Source of the DNA: Pseudomonas sp. ANT_J12
GTDB taxonomy: Bacteria > Pseudomonadota > Gammaproteobacteria > Pseudomonadales > Pseudomonadaceae
Assembly: GCF_008370045.1 (NCBI RefSeq)
Contig: NZ_VOBN01000008.1
Location: 62,001-126,000, forward strand
Length of the DNA stretch: 64,000 nucleotides
Direction of reading: 5' to 3'
Within the stretch, counting starts at the first letter, position 1. Each line of letters starts with the position of its first letter. The position numbers and the translations under genes were made by a program. The notes under the pieces were generated by a model. That model was not told the origin of the DNA. It ran no database searches and saw only the letters and a list, made by a program, of their open reading frames with translations. This document shows positions 25,626-32,628 of the stretch, in pieces.

Positions 25626-25769
25626 GATCGAATACACCTGTAACCGGGAAATTGGGGACAGCATCCACATCAACAGCCATACCGTGCGCGGCCGGGAGGA
25701 TCGCTCCACCGCGCCTGTTTCGTCGCCGCAACACCCTGTTCGAGCTCCGCTTCAACAAACCTTCAAGCC

Positions 25770-25788
25770 AAGGAATTTTTGGTTCCTT
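25770..25788. promoter_or_regulatory. Candidate TetR operator between efflux operon and TetR gene
   Basis: AAGGAA (25770-25775) and TTCCTT (25783-25788) form a 6-bp inverted repeat with a 7-nt spacer. It lies 62 nt before the TetR start and 144 nt before the membrane-fusion gene. The geometry fits a TetR dimer site; binding is inferred. Confidence 0.5.
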
Positions 25789-25850
25789 ATTTTTGTGCGA
25801 TGATGTAAGAATATCGGCGAGCCCATCATTCATCAAGAGTTTTATACGAC

Positions 25851-26474
25851 ATGGCACAAAAAAAGATTACCGAGGGAAAAGGTCGCGGCCGCCCTCGCGC
25901 GTATGACCCGCAGACTGCGCTGCAACAGGCGCTCGGGGTGTTCTGGAATACCGGTTATTCCGGCGCGTCCCTGGACAGCATCGCCACGGCGGCGGGCATG
26001 AATCGCCCCAGCCTCTATGCCGCGTTCGGCGACAAGCACGCGCTGTACATCAAGGCGCTCGAGCAATATTGGGAATTTGCCGCCGCCGACATGCACGAGG
26101 CGCTGACAGACACCTCACTCACCTTGCGCGAAGCGTTGATGCGCTTTTATGAGGGCCAGTTATCAATCTACTTTTCCGGCGAGGGCCAACCGCGAGGCTG
26201 TTTTGCGATTGGCACGGCCACCACCGAAGCGGTCGAGGATCAGGAAATACGCGACGTGCTGTCCGATCGGCTGAGCCGGCTGGATGCCGATCTTGAGGCG
26301 CGTCTGCAAACGGCAGTCACTGCCGGCGAATTGAAAGCCGATGCCGACCCGGCGGCCCTGGCGGTCCTCGCGTCATCCCTGCTGCACAGCATTTCGATAC
26401 GCGCGCGAGCGGGCAAATCCCGGGCTGAATTGACGGAACTGGCGCGCAATGCGGTCAGCGTCATGTGCGGATGA
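25851..26474 (+). CDS. TetR-family repressor, probable regulator of the divergent efflux operon
   Basis: This 207-residue protein has an N-terminal TetR helix-turn-helix (GASLDSIATAAGMNRPSLYAAFGDKHALY, about residues 38-66) and an all-helical ligand domain. The basic leader KGRGRPRAYDP and the C-terminal LASSLLHSISIRARAGKSR are typical of the AcrR-like branch with TetR_C_33-type domains. It is divergent from the EmrA/EmrB/OMF operon (225-nt gap), which it should repress until an inducer binds. mug starts 12 nt after its stop. Confidence 0.88.
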   Translation: MAQKKITEGKGRGRPRAYDPQTALQQALGVFWNTGYSGASLDSIATAAGMNRPSLYAAFGDKHALYIKALEQYWEFAAADMHEALTDTSLTLREALMRFYEGQLSIYFSGEGQPRGCFAIGTATTEAVEDQEIRDVLSDRLSRLDADLEARLQTAVTAGELKADADPAALAVLASSLLHSISIRARAGKSRAELTELARNAVSVMCG

Positions 26475-26486
26475 GGGGCTTTTAAG

Positions 26487-27005
26487 GTGGGACTCGAAGA
26501 CATTCTGGCCGAGCAACTCGCCGTGATTTTCTGCGGCATCAATCCGGGGATGATGGCGGCGGCCCAGGGTCATCATTTTGCCGGCCGGAGTAATCGCTTC
26601 TGGCGCACGCTGCATCTCGCCGGTTTTACTCCGCAGGAAGTGCGCCCGGAAAATGATCGGACGATCTTGCAGTACCAGTGTGGATTAACCGCCGTGGTTG
26701 ATCGCCCCACGGCGCGCGCCGATCAACTGTCATTAAAGGAATTCAGCGCTGTCGCCGCGGACTTCGAACAGAAGATCACGCGTTATGCACCGCGCTTCGT
26801 GGCGTTTCTCGGCAAGGCCGCGTATGGCGCGTTAACTGGCCAACGGGAGATTGCTTGGGGGTTGCAGCCCAAGACCTTTGGCGGCGCGGCGGTGTGGATT
26901 CTGCCGAATCCGAGTGGACGAAACCTCGCGTTCACCCTGGATCAACTGGTGGACGCATACCGCCAGCTGTATTTAGCCGCGATCAATGAAGCAAGACTCC
27001 GGTAG
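26487..27005 (+). CDS. mug: G/U(T) mismatch-specific DNA glycosylase
   Basis: This 172-residue enzyme of the uracil-DNA glycosylase superfamily removes U or ethenocytosine opposite G. The active-site motif GINPGMMAAAQGHHFAGRSNRFW corresponds to the Mug motif GINPG..S...F..P.NRFW, and LPNPSGRN near the C-terminus is the DNA-intercalating motif. GTG 26487 is the likely start, with GAGGGG 8 nt ahead. It follows the TetR gene closely and may be co-transcribed, with no functional link evident. Confidence 0.9.
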   Translation: MGLEDILAEQLAVIFCGINPGMMAAAQGHHFAGRSNRFWRTLHLAGFTPQEVRPENDRTILQYQCGLTAVVDRPTARADQLSLKEFSAVAADFEQKITRYAPRFVAFLGKAAYGALTGQREIAWGLQPKTFGGAAVWILPNPSGRNLAFTLDQLVDAYRQLYLAAINEARLR

Positions 27006-27045
27006 CATTGCCCCCAAGGATCAATCCCCCCTCAAGGAAGCTTCA

Positions 27046-27516
27046 ATGCTGTTCACCCAACGCTCGACCCACACCCCGCTTCTGCTGTGCCTGGCGATCT
27101 TCATCACGTTCTGGCTGGTGCAGCTCAACGCGTTCAACATCATCGTCTGGAGCTACAACTTCTGCCATTTCCTGTACGGCTTGTGCGCCGCACTGCTGTT
27201 GGGCTACGTGACGATTCCGACGCGGTTTTTCAAGCAGTCCCTGCGAGACAATTTCCATGCGCTGAAAACCGGCATCCCGTGGAGTCCCTGGGGCGGATTG
27301 ATCATCGTGGTGTTCCTCTCGGCGTACAACGAGATGTACGTTGACCCGCGGGAGAACGGCATCCCGTTCAGCGCCGCCTACCAGAACTTTGTCGCCGATA
27401 TGTTGGGCCTCGCGCTGTGCCTGATCCTCAGTCACTTCACCTTCCGCGACCGCCTGGGCAACACGCGAACGGACTATTCGACTGGCTCTGAAGTGAGCTC
27501 GATTCGCCCCGCGTGA
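27046..27516 (+). CDS. Small integral membrane protein, function unknown
   Basis: This 156-residue protein has about four hydrophobic segments (around residues 11-35, 40-58, 84-98 and 120-140). A conserved-looking loop YNEMYVDPRENGIPFSAAYQNF lies between the third and fourth. The start at ATG 27046 has AAGGAAG ahead; an upstream in-frame ATG overlaps mug without a site. I do not recognise the family. It may be the third gene of the TetR-mug transcript and converges with the ppx-type gene, touching it end to end (27516/27517). Confidence 0.6.
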   Translation: MLFTQRSTHTPLLLCLAIFITFWLVQLNAFNIIVWSYNFCHFLYGLCAALLLGYVTIPTRFFKQSLRDNFHALKTGIPWSPWGGLIIVVFLSAYNEMYVDPRENGIPFSAAYQNFVADMLGLALCLILSHFTFRDRLGNTRTDYSTGSEVSSIRPA

Positions 27517-28452
27517 TCAATGCTGACTCATCAAGCCATGCATCACCCCGAACCGTAACCCCGGCTCGGACGGTGTCATGTGCGAGATGCCAAACACCTT
27601 GAACGCCGCCAGCATGACCACCAGGCCGCCGGGCAGGATGCTCAGCCGATGGGGTTGCAGCCCGGCCAGCTTGAGTTGTTTGACGTGCCCGACTTCGAGC
27701 AGACGCAGCGACAGGCGCAACAATCCGCCGTAGGTGATGCCGCTCTGGTCATCGTCGTTCAAGCCGTTGGCCTTGAGCACTTTGGCCAGCATCCGCGCGG
27801 TGCCGGACGAGCCGATGGTCTGCTGCCACCCCAATGCGCGATAACGCCGGGCGACTTTTTCGAATTGCAGCGAGGCCACGCGTTCGGCCTCCAGCAGAGC
27901 CTGGGCGGTGATGCGACCGCCATGAAAGTAGCGCGAGCCGAAGGTGCCGCTGCCGATGGCAATGCTCTCGGTGATCAGTGGCTGAGTGCCCCGGCCCAGA
28001 ATCAACTCAGTGGAGCCGCCGCCAATGTCCACCACCAGCCGCTGACTCTCTGCACCCGGCAGCGTGTGGGCCACACCGGCGTACACCAGTTGTGCCTCTT
28101 CCTGCCCGGTGATCACGTCAATCCGAAACCCCAGGTGCCGCTCGGCGCTGGCCAGGAACAGCTGCGCATTATCGGCTTCGCGCACCGCGCTGGTGGCCAC
28201 GGCCCGTACCCGGCACGACTCAAAGCCACGCAGCTTCTTGCCAAATCGCGCGAGCGCCTGCCAACCGCGATCCAGCGCCAGCTCATCGAGCGCCCCACCC
28301 TGGAATCCCTCGGCCAGCCGCACCGGTTCACGCAGGGTTTTCACTTCCTGGATGACGAACCGCTGGTTCCGTTTGACCGACTGGCCAATCATCATGCGAA
28401 ACGCATTCGACCCCAGGTCAATGGCCGCAAACAGAGAGGCGTCACCTTTCAT
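27517..28452 (-). CDS. Short exopolyphosphatase / guanosine pentaphosphatase (Ppx/GppA family)
   Basis: This 311-residue ASKHA-fold phosphatase has the phosphate-loop motifs AAIDLGSNAFRMMIGQ at the N-terminus, RAVATSAVREADN, VVDIGGGSTELILG and GSSGTARMLAKVL. It covers only the two N-terminal domains; the C-terminal HD-like half of classical ~500-residue Ppx/GppA is absent, as in known short family members. It should release phosphate from polyphosphate or pppGpp. It is divergent from PPK2 with a 190-nt gap that holds two Pho-box-like sites, so opposing polyphosphate enzymes may share phosphate control. Confidence 0.87.
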   Translation of the reverse strand: MKGDASLFAAIDLGSNAFRMMIGQSVKRNQRFVIQEVKTLREPVRLAEGFQGGALDELALDRGWQALARFGKKLRGFESCRVRAVATSAVREADNAQLFLASAERHLGFRIDVITGQEEAQLVYAGVAHTLPGAESQRLVVDIGGGSTELILGRGTQPLITESIAIGSGTFGSRYFHGGRITAQALLEAERVASLQFEKVARRYRALGWQQTIGSSGTARMLAKVLKANGLNDDDQSGITYGGLLRLSLRLLEVGHVKQLKLAGLQPHRLSILPGGLVVMLAAFKVFGISHMTPSEPGLRFGVMHGLMSQH

Positions 28453-28530
28453 GGTAGGAATTCCTGGCAGATTCATCGGCCCGCCATCGGAGCCTGGAAG
28501 ACGGTTTGTGAAGAGCTTGCCATGGCCTAG

Positions 28531-28548
28531 GTGACACGAAGATGACAG
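28531..28548 (-). promoter_or_regulatory. Pho-box-like site facing the ppx-type gene
   Basis: Read on the minus strand: CTGTCAT-CTTC-GTGTCAC. This matches the PhoB box (two CTGTCAT units spaced by 4 nt) at 12 of 14 positions. It ends 79 nt before the ppx-type ATG. Confidence 0.6.
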
Positions 28549-28574
28549 CGCCTGCGCAAAGTCCTACGGCTGTT

Positions 28575-28592
28575 TCGTCACGACTTCGTCAT
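28575..28592 (+). promoter_or_regulatory. Weaker Pho-box-like direct repeat facing ppk2
   Basis: TCGTCAC-GACT-TCGTCAT keeps the 11-bp period and the GTCA cores of a PhoB box, but lacks the leading CT of each half. It ends 50 nt before the ppk2 start, with a possible -10 (TACCAT) shortly after. Confidence 0.45.
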
Positions 28593-28642
28593 ATCTCCCG
28601 GAATACCATCGCCCACGCCATCTTCCACGGGAGCGTCCCACC

Positions 28643-29560
28643 ATGCTTGCGAACAACGACACCCTGATACAGCGAATCCACCGCGAGCTGCTCGATCACA
28701 GCGACGAAGAGCTGGAACTGGAACTGCTCGAGGACGGCCACAACCTCGATGAGCTGTTTGACGGTCACGTCGACGAAGGTAGCGAAAAGGAAGAGAGACG
28801 CCGCTATTTCAGCGAATTGTTCCGCCTGCAAGGCGAGCTGGTGAAGCTGCAAAGCTGGGTGGTCAAGACCGGGGCCAAGGTGGTGATTCTGTTCGAAGGC
28901 CGCGATGCCGCCGGCAAGGGCGGTGTGATCAAGCGCATCACCCAGCGCCTCAATCCTCGGGTCTGCCGTGTCGCCGCCCTGCCCGCCCCGAATGATCGCG
29001 AACAAACCCAGTGGTACTTTCAGCGCTACGTCTCGCACCTGCCGGCAGCCGGCGAAATCGTGCTGTTCGACCGCAGCTGGTACAACCGCGCCGGGGTCGA
29101 AAAAGTCATGGGGTTTTGCAATGACGATCAGTACGAAGAGTTTTTCCGCACGGTGCCGGAGTTCGAACGGATGCTCGCCCGTTCCGGCATTCAGTTGATC
29201 AAATACTGGTTTTCGATTTCCGACCAGGAACAGAACCTGCGCTTTCTCAGCCGCATCCACGACCCGCTCAAGCAATGGAAACTCAGCCCCATGGACCTGG
29301 AGTCCCGCCGGCGCTGGGAAGCCTATACCAAGGCCAAGGAGATCATGCTTGAACGCACCCACATCAGCGAGGCGCCGTGGTGGGTGGTGCAAGCCGACGA
29401 CAAGAAAAAGGCCCGCCTCAACTGCATCAACCACCTGCTCGGGCAAATGCCCTATGAAGAAGTCGAACAGCCGACTATCCAGCTGCCGCAACGGGTGCGC
29501 CAGGAAGATTACTCGCGCAACCCGACGCCACCGGAACTGATCGTGCCGCAAGTCTATTAA
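28643..29560 (+). CDS. ppk2: Polyphosphate kinase 2 family protein
   Basis: This 305-residue kinase of the PPK2 family transfers phosphate between polyphosphate and nucleotides. It has Walker A FEGRDAAGKGG, the lid and Walker B region VLFDRSWYNRAGVEKVMGFC, and the characteristic YWFSISDQEQ and LSPMDLESRRRW segments; the last 30 residues hold the TIQLPQR region. An acidic N-terminal extension (DEELELELLEDG) precedes the kinase domain. The nucleotide preference (ADP or GDP) is not readable. It is divergent from the ppx-type gene and followed by an intrinsic terminator. Confidence 0.92.
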   Translation: MLANNDTLIQRIHRELLDHSDEELELELLEDGHNLDELFDGHVDEGSEKEERRRYFSELFRLQGELVKLQSWVVKTGAKVVILFEGRDAAGKGGVIKRITQRLNPRVCRVAALPAPNDREQTQWYFQRYVSHLPAAGEIVLFDRSWYNRAGVEKVMGFCNDDQYEEFFRTVPEFERMLARSGIQLIKYWFSISDQEQNLRFLSRIHDPLKQWKLSPMDLESRRRWEAYTKAKEIMLERTHISEAPWWVVQADDKKKARLNCINHLLGQMPYEEVEQPTIQLPQRVRQEDYSRNPTPPELIVPQVY

Positions 29561-29624
29561 ACGTCATCATTCTGTAACCTGAGGGCGTCAATACTCAGGT
29601 CATACACCGCGTGCTTTTTTTATG

Positions 29625-29650
29625 GCTGCCTTAACCGGCGGCTTTTTTTT
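29625..29650 (+). terminator. Intrinsic terminator after ppk2
   Basis: GCTGCC pairs with GGCGGC around TTAACC, followed by eight T residues. It lies 65 nt after the ppk2 stop and just before the end of the convergent map gene. Confidence 0.75.
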
Positions 29651-29659
29651 GCCTGTTGT

Positions 29660-30460
29660 TCAGGGTGCCGGATAGCCTTCAACCTGATCCGGCCAAGAGG
29701 TCAGCACTTCGAAGCCGTCATCCGTCACCGCCACCATGTGCTCCCACTGCGCCGACAGCGACAGATCCTTGGTCACCACCGTCCAGGCGTCCGCCAGGGT
29801 TTTCACGTGGCGTTTGCCGGCGTTGAGCATCGGTTCGATGGTGAAGATCATCCCGGTTTTGAGCTTCAGGCCCTGGCCCGGATAGCCGTAGTGCAAGACC
29901 TGCGGTTCATCGTGGTAGACCTTGCCGATGCCATGCCCGCAGTACTCGCGCACCACGCTGTAACCGTCGCGCTCGGCGACACTCTGGATCGCGTGGCCGA
30001 TGTCGCCCAGGGTCGCGCCGGGGCGCACCACGCGGATACCGGCACACATCGCTTCATAGGTGGTCTGCACCAGGCGGCGCGCCTCCGGGCTCGGTTCGCC
30101 GACGAAGTACATGCGGCTGGTGTCGCCGTACCAGCCATCCTTGACCACGGCAATGTCGATATTGACGATGTCGCCGTCCTTCAGCACCTGAGGCGACGGG
30201 ATGCCGTGACACACCACTTCGTTGACCGAGGCACACACGGTTTTCGGAAAACCGTGATAGCCGACGTTGCCGGGAATGGCTTTTTGCACGTTGACGATGT
30301 AGTCGTGACACATCCGGTCGATGTCGTCGGTGGTGACCCCGGCCTTGATGTGCGGCGTGATCATCGCCAGCACTTCGGCCGCGAGTTTGCCGGCGATGCC
30401 GGACTGGGCGATTTGTGCCGGGGAATTGATCGGGACGCCTGCTTTCACTGCACGGTTCAT
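29660..30460 (-). CDS. map: Type I methionine aminopeptidase, coupled to a ParD-like gene
   Basis: This 266-residue metallopeptidase removes N-terminal methionine. All five metal ligands are present: Asp in NIDIAVVKDGW, Asp in YGDTSRMYF, His in CGHGIGKVYHDEPQV, Glu in FTIEPMLN and Glu in AQWEHMVAVT. The substrate His is in GYHGFPKTVCAS. Its ATG overlaps the stop of the ParD-like gene by 4 nt (ATGA), so translation is coupled. The housekeeping map normally lies next to rpsB/tsf, so this is probably a second copy. Its pairing with an antitoxin-like protein is unusual. Confidence 0.92.
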   Translation of the reverse strand: MNRAVKAGVPINSPAQIAQSGIAGKLAAEVLAMITPHIKAGVTTDDIDRMCHDYIVNVQKAIPGNVGYHGFPKTVCASVNEVVCHGIPSPQVLKDGDIVNIDIAVVKDGWYGDTSRMYFVGEPSPEARRLVQTTYEAMCAGIRVVRPGATLGDIGHAIQSVAERDGYSVVREYCGHGIGKVYHDEPQVLHYGYPGQGLKLKTGMIFTIEPMLNAGKRHVKTLADAWTVVTKDLSLSAQWEHMVAVTDDGFEVLTSWPDQVEGYPAP

Positions 30461-30708
30461 TGCACGGCTCCGGCGACGGCGGGCGACGCTTCGGCGAGTG
30501 CGCATACCTGTTGCAAATCGAGGCCGCCGGCTTGTTCGGCACGGATCAGCAAACGGCAGATGGCGTTGTGGTCCAGATCGGGATGCAGCTCGGCGAGCAT
30601 CCCGATGCGCATCCAGTGTTCGGCCTGAGCGTTGATCGAGCGGCTCAGCGCATTGCTGGCGACGCGCAGATTCTCATGCATGTCTTCTGAAATTTTGACG
30701 ATTCCCAC
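30457..30708 (-). CDS. ParD-like antitoxin-family protein
   Basis: This protein of about 83 residues opens GIVKISEDMHENLRVASNALSRSINAQAEHWMRIGMLAEL, a ribbon-helix-helix pattern of the ParD-like family. The C-terminus (LDHNAICRLLIRAEQ) is helical. The start is taken as GTG 30708, which gives the usual family N-terminus with GGGTGGA close upstream; ATG 30732 is an alternative eight codons earlier. No ParE/RelE-type toxin gene is present; the coupled partner is methionine aminopeptidase. It probably binds its own promoter, where ATATGAAA is directly repeated. Confidence 0.78.
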   Translation of the reverse strand: MGIVKISEDMHENLRVASNALSRSINAQAEHWMRIGMLAELHPDLDHNAICRLLIRAEQAGGLDLQQVCALAEASPAVAGAVQ

Positions 30709-30719
30709 AAATCCACCCG

Positions 30720-30741
30720 ATATGAAATGCATATGAAACGT
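30720..30741. promoter_or_regulatory. Direct repeat upstream of the ParD-like gene
   Basis: ATATGAAA occurs at 30720-30727 and 30731-30738, an 11-bp (one helical turn) period, next to GTATAC. Ribbon-helix-helix autoregulators usually bind such tandem short boxes, so this is a candidate operator. It overlaps the alternative upstream ATG, which supports the downstream GTG start. Confidence 0.45.
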
Positions 30742-30867
30742 ATACTACTTGACTCCAGACGGATGTCGCAAACCCCGATTAGCGTTTTTCTGTCCTGCGG
30801 CGCTTTCGCTTGGGCACAATCGATCTAAAACGCCCGCGCCGGGCATCAGGTGATGGGCTATTCTGAA

Positions 30868-31095
30868 GTGGTAGGTGAAGACGCAGACTGATGCGCAAGA
30901 GGATAGCGAGAACGCGTGGGGCGCGCTCCGAAGGGTACACGGTTAGAAAGATCTCCGCGCTGAGATCCAGCCCTTATGCCGTGTGAGGCAGTGACGCACA
31001 AAACGTTGCTGTGAGAGGCCTGATAAATCTCGTAAGCCGGAGACCAGCACCGGCCACCTACTCACATTCCAAAGCCCGCCTTGTGCGGGCTTTTT
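30868..31095 (+). ncRNA. Probable structured ncRNA with closing helix and terminator
   Basis: No protein frame is supported between 30742 and 31215, yet the plus strand is rich in pairing. GTG-GTAGGTG (30868-30877) pairs with CACCTAC-CAC (31055-31065) through one bulged T. Inside, ACACGG (30937-30942) pairs with CCGTGT (30979-30984), which encloses GATCTC/GAGATC (30950-30967). A perfect intrinsic terminator follows 5 nt after the closing helix. A -10-like TATTCT lies 3 nt before the helix; no good -35 is seen. The length, about 195 nt plus terminator, and the closed multibranch layout resemble known regulatory RNAs, but I cannot match it to 6S, tmRNA, RNase P, SRP or Crc-type RNAs. Confidence 0.6.
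31071..31095 (+). terminator. Intrinsic terminator of the candidate ncRNA
   Basis: AAAGCCCGC pairs with GCGGGCTTT around CTTGT, followed by further T residues. Confidence 0.85.
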
Positions 31096-31148
31096 CATGG
31101 CGTATCGATCCTGGCCTTGATGGCATGCCCCGCCAAACGCCACAGACT

Positions 31149-31175
31149 AAAAAGCCCGGCTGAACCGGGCTTTTT
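31149..31175. terminator. Bidirectional intrinsic terminator
   Basis: AAAAAGCCCGG and CCGGGCTTTTT flank CTGAA. It lies 41 nt beyond the end of the minus-strand lipoprotein gene and can end its transcript; it also backs up the terminator at 31071. Confidence 0.85.
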
Positions 31176-31215
31176 CACGTTTCAAGCACCCTCGCCAAGC
31201 GGCGAGGCACTGTGC

Positions 31216-31551
31216 TTACTGAACGTTGTTCAGCTTGATCACATCACCCGAAACCTTGGTGGTGTAACCGGTCAGGACGTAGGCCCAGAACCAGTTTTCC
31301 TGCACCTGGGTGTTGATCATGGCGTCGCCGCCCTTGGCCTTGATCGCCGCGTCTTGTGCGCGAACGAAACGGTTGTTCTGCTTGATCGGGATGCAACCGA
31401 GCAACAGCATGCCAGTGGCGGTCGCTTCGCTGTGGCCCAGGACAGTGTATTGGCTGCTGTCATAGTGCTGGGTCTTCATCGCGGTGCCGGTGCAACCTGC
31501 CAAAACCAGACCGAACAAAACAACGGCAACCACTTTACTGAGGTAATTCAC
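31216..31551 (-). CDS. Small lipoprotein of unknown function
   Basis: This 111-residue protein has a lipoprotein signal (lipobox LAGC, Cys20). The mature part reads TGTAMKTQHYD, then GHSEATATGMLLLGCIPI, DAAIKAKGGDAMINTQVQENWFWAYVLTGY. The 'TG.LL...P......A...AI...G' pattern is that of small bacterial lipoproteins related to TRL-like or YbjQ-like domains; I am not certain of the family. It appears monocistronic, with its own terminator. Function unknown. Confidence 0.75.
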   Translation of the reverse strand: MNYLSKVVAVVLFGLVLAGCTGTAMKTQHYDSSQYTVLGHSEATATGMLLLGCIPIKQNNRFVRAQDAAIKAKGGDAMINTQVQENWFWAYVLTGYTTKVSGDVIKLNNVQ

Positions 31552-31649
31552 GGTGTAACTCCATTAGAAGAAGCCGGGATCCGTCTCCCGAGCGGCGCAT
31601 ACTCTAACGGACGTAGTGGCAAATTGGTATCGCCGCTGCAACTTCCCTT

Positions 31650-32528
31650 TCAAATGGCTGACTGGACCACACCTCGCTCCTCCAGCAAACGCACAAACAT
31701 GGTCAGGCTTTGCGACACCGTGCCGCGACGCCACACCAGCCAGGTGCGCAAATAACGGAAGGATTCCGACAGCGGCCAGATACTCACGGTGGTGCAGCCG
31801 GGCATGCTGTCGAGCATGCTGCGGGGCATCAGCGCCAGCCCGGCCCCGGCGCTGACGCAGGCGAGCATGCCGTGATAGGACTCCATCTCGAAGATCTTGC
31901 CGGGCACCGAGGCATCCTGGTTGAACCAGCTTTCGAAGTGGTGGCGGTACGAACAATTGGAGCGAAACGCATAGATGTTTTCGCCGTTGACGTCCCGCGC
32001 GCGGTGGATCGGCGCATGGTTGAGCGGTGCGATCACCACCATCTCTTCCTCGAACGCCGGCACGCCTTCCAGCGCCGGGTGCAGCACCGGGCCATCGACG
32101 AATGCGGCGGCCAATCGCCCCGAAAGCACACCGTCGATCATGGTCCCCGAAGGACCAGTGGACAGGTCCAGCTCAACCTTGGCGTGCTTCTGGTTGTAGG
32201 CGGCCAACAGCTCGGGAATCCGCACCGCCGCCGTGCTCTCCAGCGAACCCAGCGGGAAAGACCCTTGCGGCTCTTCACCGGCCACCGTGGCCCGGGCTTC
32301 CTGGACCAGGTCGAGGGTGCGCCGGGCGTAGTCGAGAAAACTCCAGCCGGCCGGCGACAGGCGCAAGCGGCTTTTCTCGCGGATAAACAGGTCAACCCCC
32401 AGATCCTGCTCCAGTTGCTTGATCCGCGTGGTCAGGTTCGACGGCACCCGGTGGATGTGCTGGGCCGCCGCGCTGATGCTGCCGTGCTCGGCGACGGCCT
32501 TGAAAATTTCGAGCTGGACCAGATCCAA
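31650..32528 (-). CDS. ptrR: LysR-type regulator PtrR (controls sad)
   Basis: This 292-residue LysR protein has its helix-turn-helix in GSISAAAQHIHRVPSNLTTRIKQLE. It is divergent from the succinate semialdehyde dehydrogenase gene, the same arrangement as ptrR-sad (yneJ-yneI) in enterobacteria, where it responds to putrescine catabolism. The start is TTG 32528: it gives the usual MDLVQLEIF opening and has GGAG 6 nt ahead, while the TTG four codons further upstream overlaps that site. VQLEIFKAVAEHGS is typical of this branch. Confidence 0.8.
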   Translation of the reverse strand: MDLVQLEIFKAVAEHGSISAAAQHIHRVPSNLTTRIKQLEQDLGVDLFIREKSRLRLSPAGWSFLDYARRTLDLVQEARATVAGEEPQGSFPLGSLESTAAVRIPELLAAYNQKHAKVELDLSTGPSGTMIDGVLSGRLAAAFVDGPVLHPALEGVPAFEEEMVVIAPLNHAPIHRARDVNGENIYAFRSNCSYRHHFESWFNQDASVPGKIFEMESYHGMLACVSAGAGLALMPRSMLDSMPGCTTVSIWPLSESFRYLRTWLVWRRGTVSQSLTMFVRLLEERGVVQSAI

Positions 32529-32628
32529 GTCATTCTCCAAACGTGAACGTTGCGCTCAGTATTATTCAGTTTCCAGAAAACTACCACCGCCGTAACCTGA
32601 GCGCATCCCCACCCAGCAGGACGGTGCC

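Noticed and set aside
31021..31061. Possible cobalamin riboswitch (AAGCCGGAGACC resembles the B12 box)
   Set aside because: Other B12-element motifs are missing and no cobalamin gene follows; the RNA is capped by a terminator and is followed by a convergent gene.
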